Shown: piece by piece, positions 50,729 through 58,051 of the stretch | Numbering within the stretch: the stretch's first letter is position 1 | How the letters are laid out: the number at the start of each line of letters is the position of its first letter | Origin: Flavobacteriales bacterium UBA972 | GTDB lineage: Bacteria > Bacteroidota > Bacteroidia > Flavobacteriales > Schleiferiaceae | Length of the DNA stretch: 58,869 bases | Assembly: GCA_002292855.1 (NCBI GenBank) | Contig: DBBY01000043.1 | Location: 4,112 to 62,980, forward strand | Direction of reading: 5' to 3' | Notes under the pieces: model-generated | Databases searched by the model: none | Told to the model about the DNA's origin: nothing | The model's input: only the letters and a program-made list of their open reading frames with translations | Translations under genes and position numbers: made by a program

Positions 50729-51749
50729 GCCTAAACCGCTCGAGCACCGCCTGCATGTCGTCGGGCAAGGGAGCCTCAAACACCAGGCGTTCGCCGGGAC
50801 GAGTCGGGTGCTCAAAACCGAGGAGTCGGGCGTGCAGCGCCTGGCGAGGAAGCATTTCAATGGTACGGTGGGCGAACTGCGCAAACTTGGGCAGCTCCGG
50901 GCGGTGCGGCGCCTTGTCGCCGCCGTAGATCGTGTCTCCCACCACCGAATGACCAAGATGCTTCATGTGGGCCCTAATCTGGTGCGTCCGTCCGGTTTCG
51001 AGCCGGCAAGCCACGAGGGTTGCGAAATGAAAGCGCTCGAGCACTTCGTAGTGCGTTATGGCGTGCTTCCCGTGCTTCCCGTCGGCAAATACAGCCTGAA
51101 CCTTGCGGTCTTGAAGCGAACGTCCAATATGACCGGTTACGGTACCGCGGTCTTCGCGCACGTTGCCCCAAACCAGGGCCTGGTATTCGCGCTCGCAGCT
51201 GTGGTCGGCAAACTGCTTGGCCAAAAAAGCTAGAGCATAGTCGGTGCGCGCCACCACCAGCAGGCCGGTCGTGTCTTTATCGATGCGGTGAACCAAGCCG
51301 GGGCGCACGTCAGGCCCTGCGCCGGGCAAATTTTGAAACAAATGAAGCAGGCCGTGCACGAGGGTTCCGGTAAAATGGCCAATGGCCGGGTGGACCACCA
51401 TGCCCGCAGGCTTGTTGATTACGGCGAGGTCGTCGTCGAGGTAGACGATGTCGAGGTCAATGGCCTCGGCCTCCAGCACAAATTCGCGCGGAGGCTGCGC
51501 CAGCACCACCGTGACTTCTTCGCCGGCCTTAACCCGGTGGTTGGACTTGACAGGCTGGCCATTGACGCGGATGGCGCCCACCTCGGCCGCCTTTTGAATG
51601 CGGTTTCGCGAGGTTTTCTGCAAAAAATTAAACAAAAACTTATCAACCCTCAAGGGGCCCTGGCCCGGTTCGGCCAAAAAGCGATGGTGTACAAAAAGCT
51701 CCTCGTCGGCGCTCATTGCGTCGTCTGCCTCGTCGTCCAGTTCAATCAT
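50718..51749 (-). CDS. rluD: 23S rRNA pseudouridine synthase RluD-like
   Basis: A 343-residue enzyme. It has an N-terminal S4 RNA-binding domain (RVDKFLFNFLQKTSRNRIQKAAEVGAIRVNG), the catalytic motif VHRIDKDTTGLLVVA with the nucleophilic Asp, and RTHQIRAHMKHLGHSVVGDTIYG. In Bacteroidota this length and motif set usually correspond to RluD, which modifies helix 69 of 23S rRNA; RluC-like specificity cannot be fully excluded. It overlaps the upstream gene by 4 nt (ATGA). Its stop lies in the CTAG repeat shared with the convergent ligase gene. Confidence 0.92.
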   Translation of the reverse strand: MIELDDEADDAMSADEELFVHHRFLAEPGQGPLRVDKFLFNFLQKTSRNRIQKAAEVGAIRVNGQPVKSNHRVKAGEEVTVVLAQPPREFVLEAEAIDLDIVYLDDDLAVINKPAGMVVHPAIGHFTGTLVHGLLHLFQNLPGAGPDVRPGLVHRIDKDTTGLLVVARTDYALAFLAKQFADHSCEREYQALVWGNVREDRGTVTGHIGRSLQDRKVQAVFADGKHGKHAITHYEVLERFHFATLVACRLETGRTHQIRAHMKHLGHSVVGDTIYGGDKAPHRPELPKFAQFAHRTIEMLPRQALHARLLGFEHPTRPGERLVFEAPLPDDMQAVLERFRRYR

Positions 51750-53554
51750 AGTTTCGATAGGCCTGCTGTTTGGCCGGAATCGCTACGAAGCAGGTAGACG
51801 CCCGCCGGTAAATGACTAATGTTTAGCTGCCAAGGCATGGATGCATCGGGCCGCTGCTCCTGAAGTAAAACCGTTCCCAGGGTACTGACTACCTCGAGCA
51901 GGCGACCGAGCCCTTCTACCCTGACCCAGTCTGCTGCGGGCTGCGGGTACAAACTCAGATTTCGGCCCGCGGTCTGCGGCAGCGGGCGAAGCGACAAATC
52001 GCTGGGAAGTCCGCGAAAAAAGGGCCTAAGGGCAAGAGCCCCATTGATCTGGCTCGAGAACCAGGCGCCTGCCTCGCCAAAAGCCTTGACCGCCTGAGTG
52101 TTTAGGTCGAGCCCGAGCACGGCCTTGGGCATGCCCTGGTCGGAATTCGACGATTCCATAACCACTCCGAGGTAAACCTCGCGCGGAACCACAAGCTCCG
52201 TCGTGTCAAGCACATAATGCCGGCCAAGCTGGCCCGCATAGTTCCAAGCCACCTCATAAAGGGAATCGCTTAGATAAATCGCATCGCCCGGGAAGCCCGC
52301 CGAGTCAACAGACCAGATTCCAAGGCGAAACTGCTCGCCCTCGCCCTCTGGCCCAGCCGGAATCCATTCCAAGTCCATGCCGCGCAGCGTGTCGGACTGC
52401 AAAAATTCGTAGCGCTGTGCCCAGCGGGGCTGAATGCCCTGGGCGACGCCGTATCCCCGCTCCAGGCTGCCGTCGTCAACCACGTAGCGCTGGTCGCAGT
52501 CGATGCGAATCCGCACGGTATCGTTGCTGCGGTCGCCTACGGACTCGCCATCAAACCAGTAGGACAGGTTCCATGCAAAGGGTCCGGTCGGGGTGATTTG
52601 GGGGCGGTTTAGGGCCAAGTTGTAGGGAGTCGGAACGTTGTGCACAAGGTTCGAAACTACCGGCACCGTCAAACGGCTTTGCAGGACCGCGCCCGCGTCG
52701 TCGGTCCAGAGCAGCTTGCCCAGGTTGAGCTGCCAGCCCCCGACCGGAACTACGCCGTTGCGGCGGTAGGGGCTGCGCACCGAGTCGCGCTCGAGCAGCA
52801 CGCGGTTGTAGTGAAACCAGGGAACTTCTCGGTAGACGTTGAGCAGGCGGGCCGGGGGCGAAATCCAGGTCGGGTCAAAAAGCAGGGTATCGGCAAGGCC
52901 TTGGTTGGCGCTGAGCTCCAGGTAGTCCAGTACAAAAACGTCAAAGGCACCCGAAGGCGCACCGCAGCGCCCGATGCGCACGCGGGTAGCGGGAGAGGCT
53001 GCCGCAGCGGCCGGCAGCGCAAAGGAATGAGCCTTCCAAAAATCCTCGGGCATGCCACCAAGCACCCGACCCATGGGCAGCCAAGCAGTGTCAGCACTGC
53101 TCCAAGCATGAACAACGAGGCTGTCGCTGGGCTCGCAGGGGTCGCCCAATCCGCCCTGCTGCAGCCTAAAACTTAAAACGGCCCCCAACGGAGCAGCAAA
53201 CCATGGACTCGTCAGCGCGTCGCCAATAGTGTCGGTGCTTAGGACTCCGGGGCGGTAGGCCGCCCCACTGCCAGAGGTACCGTCAAAAACGGCAGCGCCG
53301 AGCGAGAGCGGATTCTTGGCCATCGTCTGGGAGCAGAGCACGCCGCGGTTCTGCCAGTTAGCCGGAATCCGGTGGTCAAAGCCCACGCTTAAAGGCAGTA
53401 CAGCCGTATCGGAGGTGGTTTTCATCGCGCGTTGGGCCGTCTGAGGGCCCGACCATGGGGTCATTGCATGCTCTGAAGCCTGCGCCCCAGCCCAAAACGT
53501 AAAAAGCCATAAACCCACAGCGCCAAAGGCACTGCGCCGCCCTACTTGACCCAT
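51746..53554 (-). CDS. secreted protein with T9SS C-terminal sorting domain
   Basis: A 602-residue exported protein with a signal peptide (LWLFTFWAGAQASE) and a large beta-rich body of unknown family. The body has an early lectin- or MAM-like region (FDHRIPANWQN ... LSFRLQQGGLGDPCEPSDSLVVHAW). The last 80 residues form a T9SS type A sorting domain (NLSLYPQPAADWVRVEG ... HLPAGVYLLRSDSG). It is cargo for the type IX secretion machinery, which is not encoded in this window. It sits between a PASTA protein and rluD with overlaps of 13 and 4 nt, so it is co-transcribed. I do not recognise a specific function. Confidence 0.85.
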   Translation of the reverse strand: MGQVGRRSAFGAVGLWLFTFWAGAQASEHAMTPWSGPQTAQRAMKTTSDTAVLPLSVGFDHRIPANWQNRGVLCSQTMAKNPLSLGAAVFDGTSGSGAAYRPGVLSTDTIGDALTSPWFAAPLGAVLSFRLQQGGLGDPCEPSDSLVVHAWSSADTAWLPMGRVLGGMPEDFWKAHSFALPAAAAASPATRVRIGRCGAPSGAFDVFVLDYLELSANQGLADTLLFDPTWISPPARLLNVYREVPWFHYNRVLLERDSVRSPYRRNGVVPVGGWQLNLGKLLWTDDAGAVLQSRLTVPVVSNLVHNVPTPYNLALNRPQITPTGPFAWNLSYWFDGESVGDRSNDTVRIRIDCDQRYVVDDGSLERGYGVAQGIQPRWAQRYEFLQSDTLRGMDLEWIPAGPEGEGEQFRLGIWSVDSAGFPGDAIYLSDSLYEVAWNYAGQLGRHYVLDTTELVVPREVYLGVVMESSNSDQGMPKAVLGLDLNTQAVKAFGEAGAWFSSQINGALALRPFFRGLPSDLSLRPLPQTAGRNLSLYPQPAADWVRVEGLGRLLEVVSTLGTVLLQEQRPDASMPWQLNISHLPAGVYLLRSDSGQTAGLSKL

Positions 53555-54291
53555 ACCCGTACCTTGGCTTGGGCCGGCAAAGCCGGAGCGCCGTTGGAGC
53601 TGGACGGACTCTGCGATTGAACAGCCCCCAGCAGGCTGTCTCCCTCGGTCAACTCGATTCCCAGACCCGAAAGCTGCAGCAAGGCCTTGGCCTCCCCGTA
53701 GCTTAAACCAATCAAATCAGGAACTGCCTGGGTTAGGGTTCCGCCCCGCATTCCCACCCGCAGGGTCAGGCTGGCGCCCTTGCGCACCCGGCTTCCGGCG
53801 GCTAGGATTCGCCCGTTGTATTCCACTTCGAGGACCAATCCGTCGGTCATGTCAGGAACGTACTGAATTTCGGCAACATTCAAGCCGCGCGACCGCAGGT
53901 CGAGCTCCGCACGAGCCAGAGTCCGCTCTAAAACGGCGGGCAGCATGACCAATTCTGCATTGAAACGGTTAATGCTGAGCATGACTTCGCGCCCCTCCTT
54001 TACCACGGACCCTGCCACGGGGTACTGCTCAAAAACTTCTTGCGGACGCAGTTCGCGGCGGTAGACCGAGGAGTCGAGCATGACGCCCTCGAGGCCCTGG
54101 TCTTCTAACTTTTCAAGGGCGTCTTCAAAGCTCATGCCCGTGAGGTCGGGCACCTTAACTACCTCGCCGAAGCCCGTAATCCATTTAAGGACCGTTTGGG
54201 CCGAGATTCCGAGAATAATAAAAAACAGCAAGGCCAGCACGGCGTTTACCGCGAAGGTCTTGCTCTTAAGAAATAACCACCAATTGCCCAT
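53542..54291 (-). CDS. membrane-anchored PASTA-domain protein
   Basis: A 249-residue protein with a short cytoplasmic N-terminus, one membrane helix (FAVNAVLALLFFIILGISAQ) and three PASTA domains outside, each with the VPDLTGMSFEDALEKLEDQGL-like or degenerate pattern. PASTA domains bind peptidoglycan or beta-lactam-like ligands. There is no kinase or penicillin-binding domain. ATG 54291 (MGNWWLFLKS) is chosen because a TACCTTTG element (54297-54304) ends 5 nt before it; a codon at 54315 would place the promoter inside the gene. It is divergent from ddl, a cell-wall gene, with 37 bp between the start codons. Confidence 0.88.
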   Translation of the reverse strand: MGNWWLFLKSKTFAVNAVLALLFFIILGISAQTVLKWITGFGEVVKVPDLTGMSFEDALEKLEDQGLEGVMLDSSVYRRELRPQEVFEQYPVAGSVVKEGREVMLSINRFNAELVMLPAVLERTLARAELDLRSRGLNVAEIQYVPDMTDGLVLEVEYNGRILAAGSRVRKGASLTLRVGMRGGTLTQAVPDLIGLSYGEAKALLQLSGLGIELTEGDSLLGAVQSQSPSSSNGAPALPAQAKVRVWVK

Positions 54292-54296
54292 TGGCA

Positions 54297-54304
54297 CAAA
54301 GGTA
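54297..54304 (-). promoter_or_regulatory. -7 element for the PASTA operon
   Basis: On the - strand this reads TACCTTTG and ends 5 nt before the ATG at 54291. It would overlap the -33 zone of the divergent ddl promoter. Confidence 0.7.
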
Positions 54305-54316
54305 GGCCGAGGCATC

Positions 54317-54324
54317 TATCTTTG
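54317..54324 (+). promoter_or_regulatory. -7 element for ddl
   Basis: TATCTTTG is an exact match and ends 4 nt before the ATG at 54329, a predicted leaderless start. Confidence 0.7.
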
Positions 54325-54328
54325 GCCC

Positions 54329-55351
54329 ATGCGTCCCTTAGTTGCCGTAGCCATGGGCGGCTACTCCAGTGAATTCGGCATCTCGCTCTTGAGCGGAAGC
54401 CACGTGCTTGAAGCGCTTGATGCGTCCCGATTTGAGGGCCTGCGGCTCGAACTGCGGCCCGATGAGGGCTGGAAGGCCTTTGACCGGGCCGGAGGAGCGC
54501 TGCACTTGATCGAAGACCGGTGGGCCATTCGGCTCGCAGACGGAACCGAGCGCCGCATCGACGCCGTGCTCAACCTCATTCACGGGCACCCTGGCGAAGA
54601 CGGAACCCTTGCAATGGCATGGGAACAAGCGGGCATAGCCTACTCGAGCTGCAGCCCCGCTGCCTCGGCTTTGACCTTTCACAAGTTCTGGACCAACGCC
54701 CTGGCCCAAAGGCTGGGCCTGCGGGTCATGCCCTCGGTGCACCTGCGCCGTGGTGGCGACGAGGCTGCGGTTCATGCCTTTCTGGTCGCTCAGGCCTACC
54801 CCCTCTTTGTAAAGCCTTGCCGCAGCGGGTCAAGCTATGGCGTTTCTCGCATTACTGCAATCGACCAGTGGGCCCAAGCCCGCGACACAGCCTATAAGGA
54901 AGACGACGAACTCATCGTCGAACAGGGCGTGCTCGGAACCGAGCTGGGCTGTGGCGCAATGGTTACCCCCGAGGGCATCCGCATACTGGGCATCACCGAA
55001 ATAGTCCCCAAAAAGGAGTTTTTTGACTTTGAGGCCAAGTACCTCGGCGCCTCCGAAGAAATTACCCCGGCCCGCATCCCCGAGGCTGCCGCCGAAGCCC
55101 TGCGCGTCGCCACCCTTCGCCTGGTAGAGGGAATGGGCCTTCGCGGTTTTGTGCGCGCCGACTTCATTTTGCCCGCGGACGGAACCGACGCCGTGCTCAT
55201 CGAGATCAACACGATTCCCGGCATGAGCCCAGAAAGCATTGTTCCGCGCCAACTCGCCGCTGCAGGCATTTCGATGCAGCACTTCACCTCAGGCCTCATT
55301 GAGGCAACCCTTAAATGCCATGAAGACCGCGCTGTTCCCCGGATCTTTTGA
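54329..55351 (+). CDS. ddl: D-alanine--D-alanine ligase
   Basis: A 340-residue ATP-grasp enzyme that makes D-Ala-D-Ala for peptidoglycan. It has the N-terminal GGYSSEFGISLLSG, the family motif GHPGEDGTLAMAWEQ, FVKPCRSGSSYGV for ATP binding, EQGVLGTELGCG and the C-terminal EINTIPGMSPESIVPRQ. The start at 54329 (MRPLVAVAMGGYSSE) fits the family and the promoter; the open frame reaches back to 54080 only by chance across the PASTA gene. Its last 32 nt overlap coaD, which suggests coupling. Confidence 0.96.
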   Translation: MRPLVAVAMGGYSSEFGISLLSGSHVLEALDASRFEGLRLELRPDEGWKAFDRAGGALHLIEDRWAIRLADGTERRIDAVLNLIHGHPGEDGTLAMAWEQAGIAYSSCSPAASALTFHKFWTNALAQRLGLRVMPSVHLRRGGDEAAVHAFLVAQAYPLFVKPCRSGSSYGVSRITAIDQWAQARDTAYKEDDELIVEQGVLGTELGCGAMVTPEGIRILGITEIVPKKEFFDFEAKYLGASEEITPARIPEAAAEALRVATLRLVEGMGLRGFVRADFILPADGTDAVLIEINTIPGMSPESIVPRQLAAAGISMQHFTSGLIEATLKCHEDRAVPRIF

Positions 55352-55781
55352 TCCCCTAACCCTCGGTCACGAGGACGTAGTTCGCCGTGCCGCCGCCCTG
55401 TTTGACCGCGTCGTGGTGGGAATCGGAGTGAATTCCAACAAAAAAAACATGTTCAGCCCGGAGCAGCGCATGGCCTGGATCGAGGCTGCCTTTGCCGACC
55501 TACCCCAGGTTGGGGTCGCTTGCTACCAAGGGCTTACCGTGGACTACGCCAAGTCCATCGGAGCCCAATTCATCGTGCGCGGACTTCGCAATCCCGCAGA
55601 CTTTGAGTTTGAAAAAGCCATTGCGCAAACCAACCGAGAGCTTGAGCCCGGCATCGAGACCGTCTTTTTTCAGACCGGAGCGCGTTTTTCGCACATCGCT
55701 TCGAGCCATGTGCGCGAAATAATTCGGTACGGAGGCGACTACCGCTTGTTTGTACCCGCCGCGGTGCGCACCACCTCCTGA
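55320..55781 (+). CDS. coaD: pantetheine-phosphate adenylyltransferase
   Basis: A 153-residue enzyme of coenzyme A synthesis that transfers AMP to 4'-phosphopantetheine. It has the nucleotidyltransferase motif FPGSFDPLTLGHEDVV, the VRGLRNPADFEFE segment and a C-terminal SSHVREIIRYGGD of the ISSTxvR type. ATG 55320 lies inside the end of ddl. The final 43 nt overlap the 3' end of the Nudix gene on the other strand, an unusually long tail-to-tail overlap for two confident genes. Confidence 0.96.
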   Translation: MKTALFPGSFDPLTLGHEDVVRRAAALFDRVVVGIGVNSNKKNMFSPEQRMAWIEAAFADLPQVGVACYQGLTVDYAKSIGAQFIVRGLRNPADFEFEKAIAQTNRELEPGIETVFFQTGARFSHIASSHVREIIRYGGDYRLFVPAAVRTTS

Positions 55782-56170
55782 ATGGTCGAGTAGCTGTCTA
55801 TGGCAGCCTGCCGCCACTGCGGTTCGAGCATCCACTGCACCGCCTCAATTCCTTCCTCCCGCTGCGGACTGAGCTCGGGCCGGCCCTCCACCTTCATGCG
55901 GAACCAATGCGTAGTCTTCACGTAGTTGCTGCCGTCAAGGGTGTAACGGTGTACCGTTTCACAGAGTTTTTCTCCGAGCGCAATGCCCGAAAGCCCGCAC
56001 TCTTCTTCGACCTCACGCAGGGCGCATTGGCCTAAATCTTCGCCCTTCTCCAGCTTGCCCTTGGGCAAATCCCACTGGCCCAATCGGTGAATCCACAGGA
56101 CTTCTCCCTCGGAATTTTCAACCCAACCGCCCGCTGCCGTGATGGCTCGCTCGCTGTACTTTAGTGCCAT
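55739..56170 (-). CDS. Nudix hydrolase
   Basis: A 143-residue Nudix protein whose GX5EX7REUXEEXGU box is complete: GKLEKGEDLGQCALREVEEECGL. Upstream WDLPKG is typical. It hydrolyses a nucleoside diphosphate linked to another group; possible substrates include ADP-ribose, Ap4A or oxidised nucleotides. The ATG at 56170 (MALKYSERAIT) shares the palindrome CATG with the pyrE start on the other strand. A start at 56275 would code antisense to pyrE and looks spurious. No clear -7 element at leaderless spacing is seen for this gene, so its start is less sure. Confidence 0.88.
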   Translation of the reverse strand: MALKYSERAITAAGGWVENSEGEVLWIHRLGQWDLPKGKLEKGEDLGQCALREVEEECGLSGIALGEKLCETVHRYTLDGSNYVKTTHWFRMKVEGRPELSPQREEGIEAVQWMLEPQWRQAAIDSYSTIQEVVRTAAGTNKR

Positions 56171-56822
56171 GAACCTTGATATTAAATCGGCCGAAACCCT
56201 CGCCGAACTTCTTCTGCAAATTAAAGCGGTTTCGCTGCGTCCCGACGAACCCTTTACCTGGGCCTCTGGCCTCAAGTCGCCTATTTACTGCGACAACCGC
56301 GTTACCCTTTCGCATCCTGAGGTGCGAACCTATTTGTACGAGCAAATGGCCCGACTAATTCACAGGGAGTTCCCTGATGCAGAAGTCATTGCGGGTGTTG
56401 CCACGGGGGCAATCGCCCTGGCCGCGTTGGTGGCCAACGAACTGGAATTGCCCATGGTTTATGTGCGGTCGGCCGCCAAAGAGCACGGTCGCCAGAACCT
56501 CATCGAGGGCGAATTGCCCCTCAATGCCAAGGTCGTGGTCGTAGAAGACCTTGTATCTACCGGCAAGTCTTCGCTGCAAGCCGTCGATGCCCTTCGGGAG
56601 GCCGGCGCTCAGGTATTGGGGATGACCGCGATTTTTACCTATGGCTTTCCTGCCGCAAGCGCAGCATTTACCGAGGCCAACTGCCTGCTTCACACCCTCA
56701 GCGACTACGACCACCTGCTCAAGGCTGCTCTTTCTCGCGGAACCCTCACTCCATCAGAGCTAAAGGCTTTGGAGGGCTGGCGACTCGATCCTAAAAAATG
56801 GAGCGATCAGTTCAGCCACTAA
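56169..56822 (+). CDS. pyrE: orotate phosphoribosyltransferase
   Basis: A 217-residue enzyme that makes orotidine-5'-phosphate from orotate and PRPP in pyrimidine synthesis. It has FTWASGLKSPIYCDNR at the N-terminus, VIAGVATGAIALAALVA, YVRSAAKEHGRQN in the flexible loop and the PRPP-binding VVVVEDLVSTGKSS. The ATG at 56169 is 4 nt after a TACTTTAG box (56157-56164) and overlaps the start codon of the divergent Nudix gene. It is convergent with birA, 5 nt away. Confidence 0.96.
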   Translation: MNLDIKSAETLAELLLQIKAVSLRPDEPFTWASGLKSPIYCDNRVTLSHPEVRTYLYEQMARLIHREFPDAEVIAGVATGAIALAALVANELELPMVYVRSAAKEHGRQNLIEGELPLNAKVVVVEDLVSTGKSSLQAVDALREAGAQVLGMTAIFTYGFPAASAAFTEANCLLHTLSDYDHLLKAALSRGTLTPSELKALEGWRLDPKKWSDQFSH

Positions 56823-56827
56823 AAAAG

Positions 56828-57568
56828 CTAGAAATTTTTAATAGGGTCAGGGCTTAGGGACCACTCTAGTTCCTTGTGGCCCACCCACCGAAGGCCTCCA
56901 CTTAGGAGCTCGAGCCCCAGCCGACCGTCGGGAGACAGCAGGCGCGGAGTAGCCTGCAGGAGCTCGCCCGATGCCTTATCCCTGAAGGTGCTCAAAACCT
57001 GCCAGCCCATAAGGTGCGAGGTGTAGCGGTCCAGTACGTCGGGAGGCAGAGGAGCATCCAGTGCCTTAGACAGCATTTCGGCCGTTTGCTCCACCAAGCC
57101 CTCGAGGGAGAGTCCGGCCAAAAAGGCGCAGCCCTCGGGCGCTGCGCTCACGTTCAAGCCCAAGCCCAAAAACCAGCGAGTACACCGGTTTTGCTGCCAG
57201 TAGGCTTCGGTAAAAAATCCGCCCAACTTAAGCCCATGAAGGTAGAGGTCGTTGGGCCACTTGAGCTGGGCCTTAAAGCCGAGCGACTGCAGCCACTCAA
57301 CAACCACGAGGGAAGCTTGAGCGTGGCGCACAAAAACGAAGGCCGAAGACCACTGCAGTTCAGGGCTTACAAGGGTCATGAGAAGGCTTGATCCGGGAAC
57401 GTCGGTCCAGGTTGTTCCCCCGCTGCCCTGACCCTGGCTTTGAGAAACTGCCGAAATGGCAGTCCATCCGAGGGGATTCCACTGGTCCGGATTGGCATGC
57501 GCCCAGGCCTGAGTAGAAGGAACATTACCCAATACCACGTGCTTTAGGGTGCTTCCTTGGCCAGACAT
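56828..57568 (-). CDS. birA: biotin--[acetyl-CoA-carboxylase] ligase
   Basis: A 246-residue biotin protein ligase of the short type, without the N-terminal repressor helix-turn-helix. It has PSTQAWAHA, the catalytic KWPNDLYLHGLKLGGFFTE (K103 and K114) and GLGLNVSAAPEG. The usually conserved biotin-AMP loop GRGRRGR-like segment reads QSQGQGSGGTTW at about residues 43-54, which is a weak match and is discussed in the findings. It presumably biotinylates AccB for the carboxylase that includes accD. ATG 57568 gives MSGQGSTLKHVVLG; the open frame to 57607 lacks family features. Confidence 0.88.
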   Translation of the reverse strand: MSGQGSTLKHVVLGNVPSTQAWAHANPDQWNPLGWTAISAVSQSQGQGSGGTTWTDVPGSSLLMTLVSPELQWSSAFVFVRHAQASLVVVEWLQSLGFKAQLKWPNDLYLHGLKLGGFFTEAYWQQNRCTRWFLGLGLNVSAAPEGCAFLAGLSLEGLVEQTAEMLSKALDAPLPPDVLDRYTSHLMGWQVLSTFRDKASGELLQATPRLLSPDGRLGLELLSGGLRWVGHKELEWSLSPDPIKNF

Positions 57569-57645
57569 CGGGCAAAAATGCGAAGAATTCCGAGACAAAA
57601 ACGGCATGTAGTCTATTTGGCATTTTAATTGCCTTAGATGCCCGG

Positions 57646-57653
57646 TACTTTTG
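57646..57653 (+). promoter_or_regulatory. -7 element for rsfS-ftsH
   Basis: TACTTTTG is an exact match and ends 4 nt before the rsfS ATG at 57658, a predicted leaderless start. Confidence 0.65.
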
Positions 57654-57657
57654 CTGC

Positions 57658-58044
57658 ATGAAAACTTCGTTTGCCCAACTCCCTCCCACTGTACTCAGCG
57701 CCATCGAAGGCGTGAGCGATATCAAAGGTGAAAACCTTGTCTTACTGGACCTTCGCGGGCTCGACAACGCAGTTTGCGACTTTTTTATTATTGCCGAAGC
57801 CCTCTCTGGAACCCAGGTTAATGCCATGGCAGAATCGGTTCGCAAGCGGGTTCGTGAAGAGGCTGACGACCGTCCTTGGCACGTGGAAGGTTCCCAGCAG
57901 TCGGAGTGGATTCTGATGGACTATGTGAGCACCGTGGTTCACCTCTTTCAACGCGAAGCCCGAGCCTTTTATGACCTCGACGGCCTTTGGGCCGACGGCG
58001 TCAAGATTGAGTTGCCGAAACAATACCTTATTGATCCTGTTTAA
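57658..58044 (+). CDS. rsfS: ribosome silencing factor RsfS
   Basis: A 128-residue protein of the RsfS/IojAP family that binds L14 of the large subunit and blocks subunit joining in starvation. It has the family segments VLLDLRG, CDFFIIAEALSGTQVNAMAESV, WILMDYVSTVVHLFQREARAFYDLDGLW. Length is normal. It is followed after 7 nt by ftsH, the usual Bacteroidota order, and lies divergent from birA. Confidence 0.95.
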   Translation: MKTSFAQLPPTVLSAIEGVSDIKGENLVLLDLRGLDNAVCDFFIIAEALSGTQVNAMAESVRKRVREEADDRPWHVEGSQQSEWILMDYVSTVVHLFQREARAFYDLDGLWADGVKIELPKQYLIDPV

Positions 58045-58051
58045 ATTCTCG

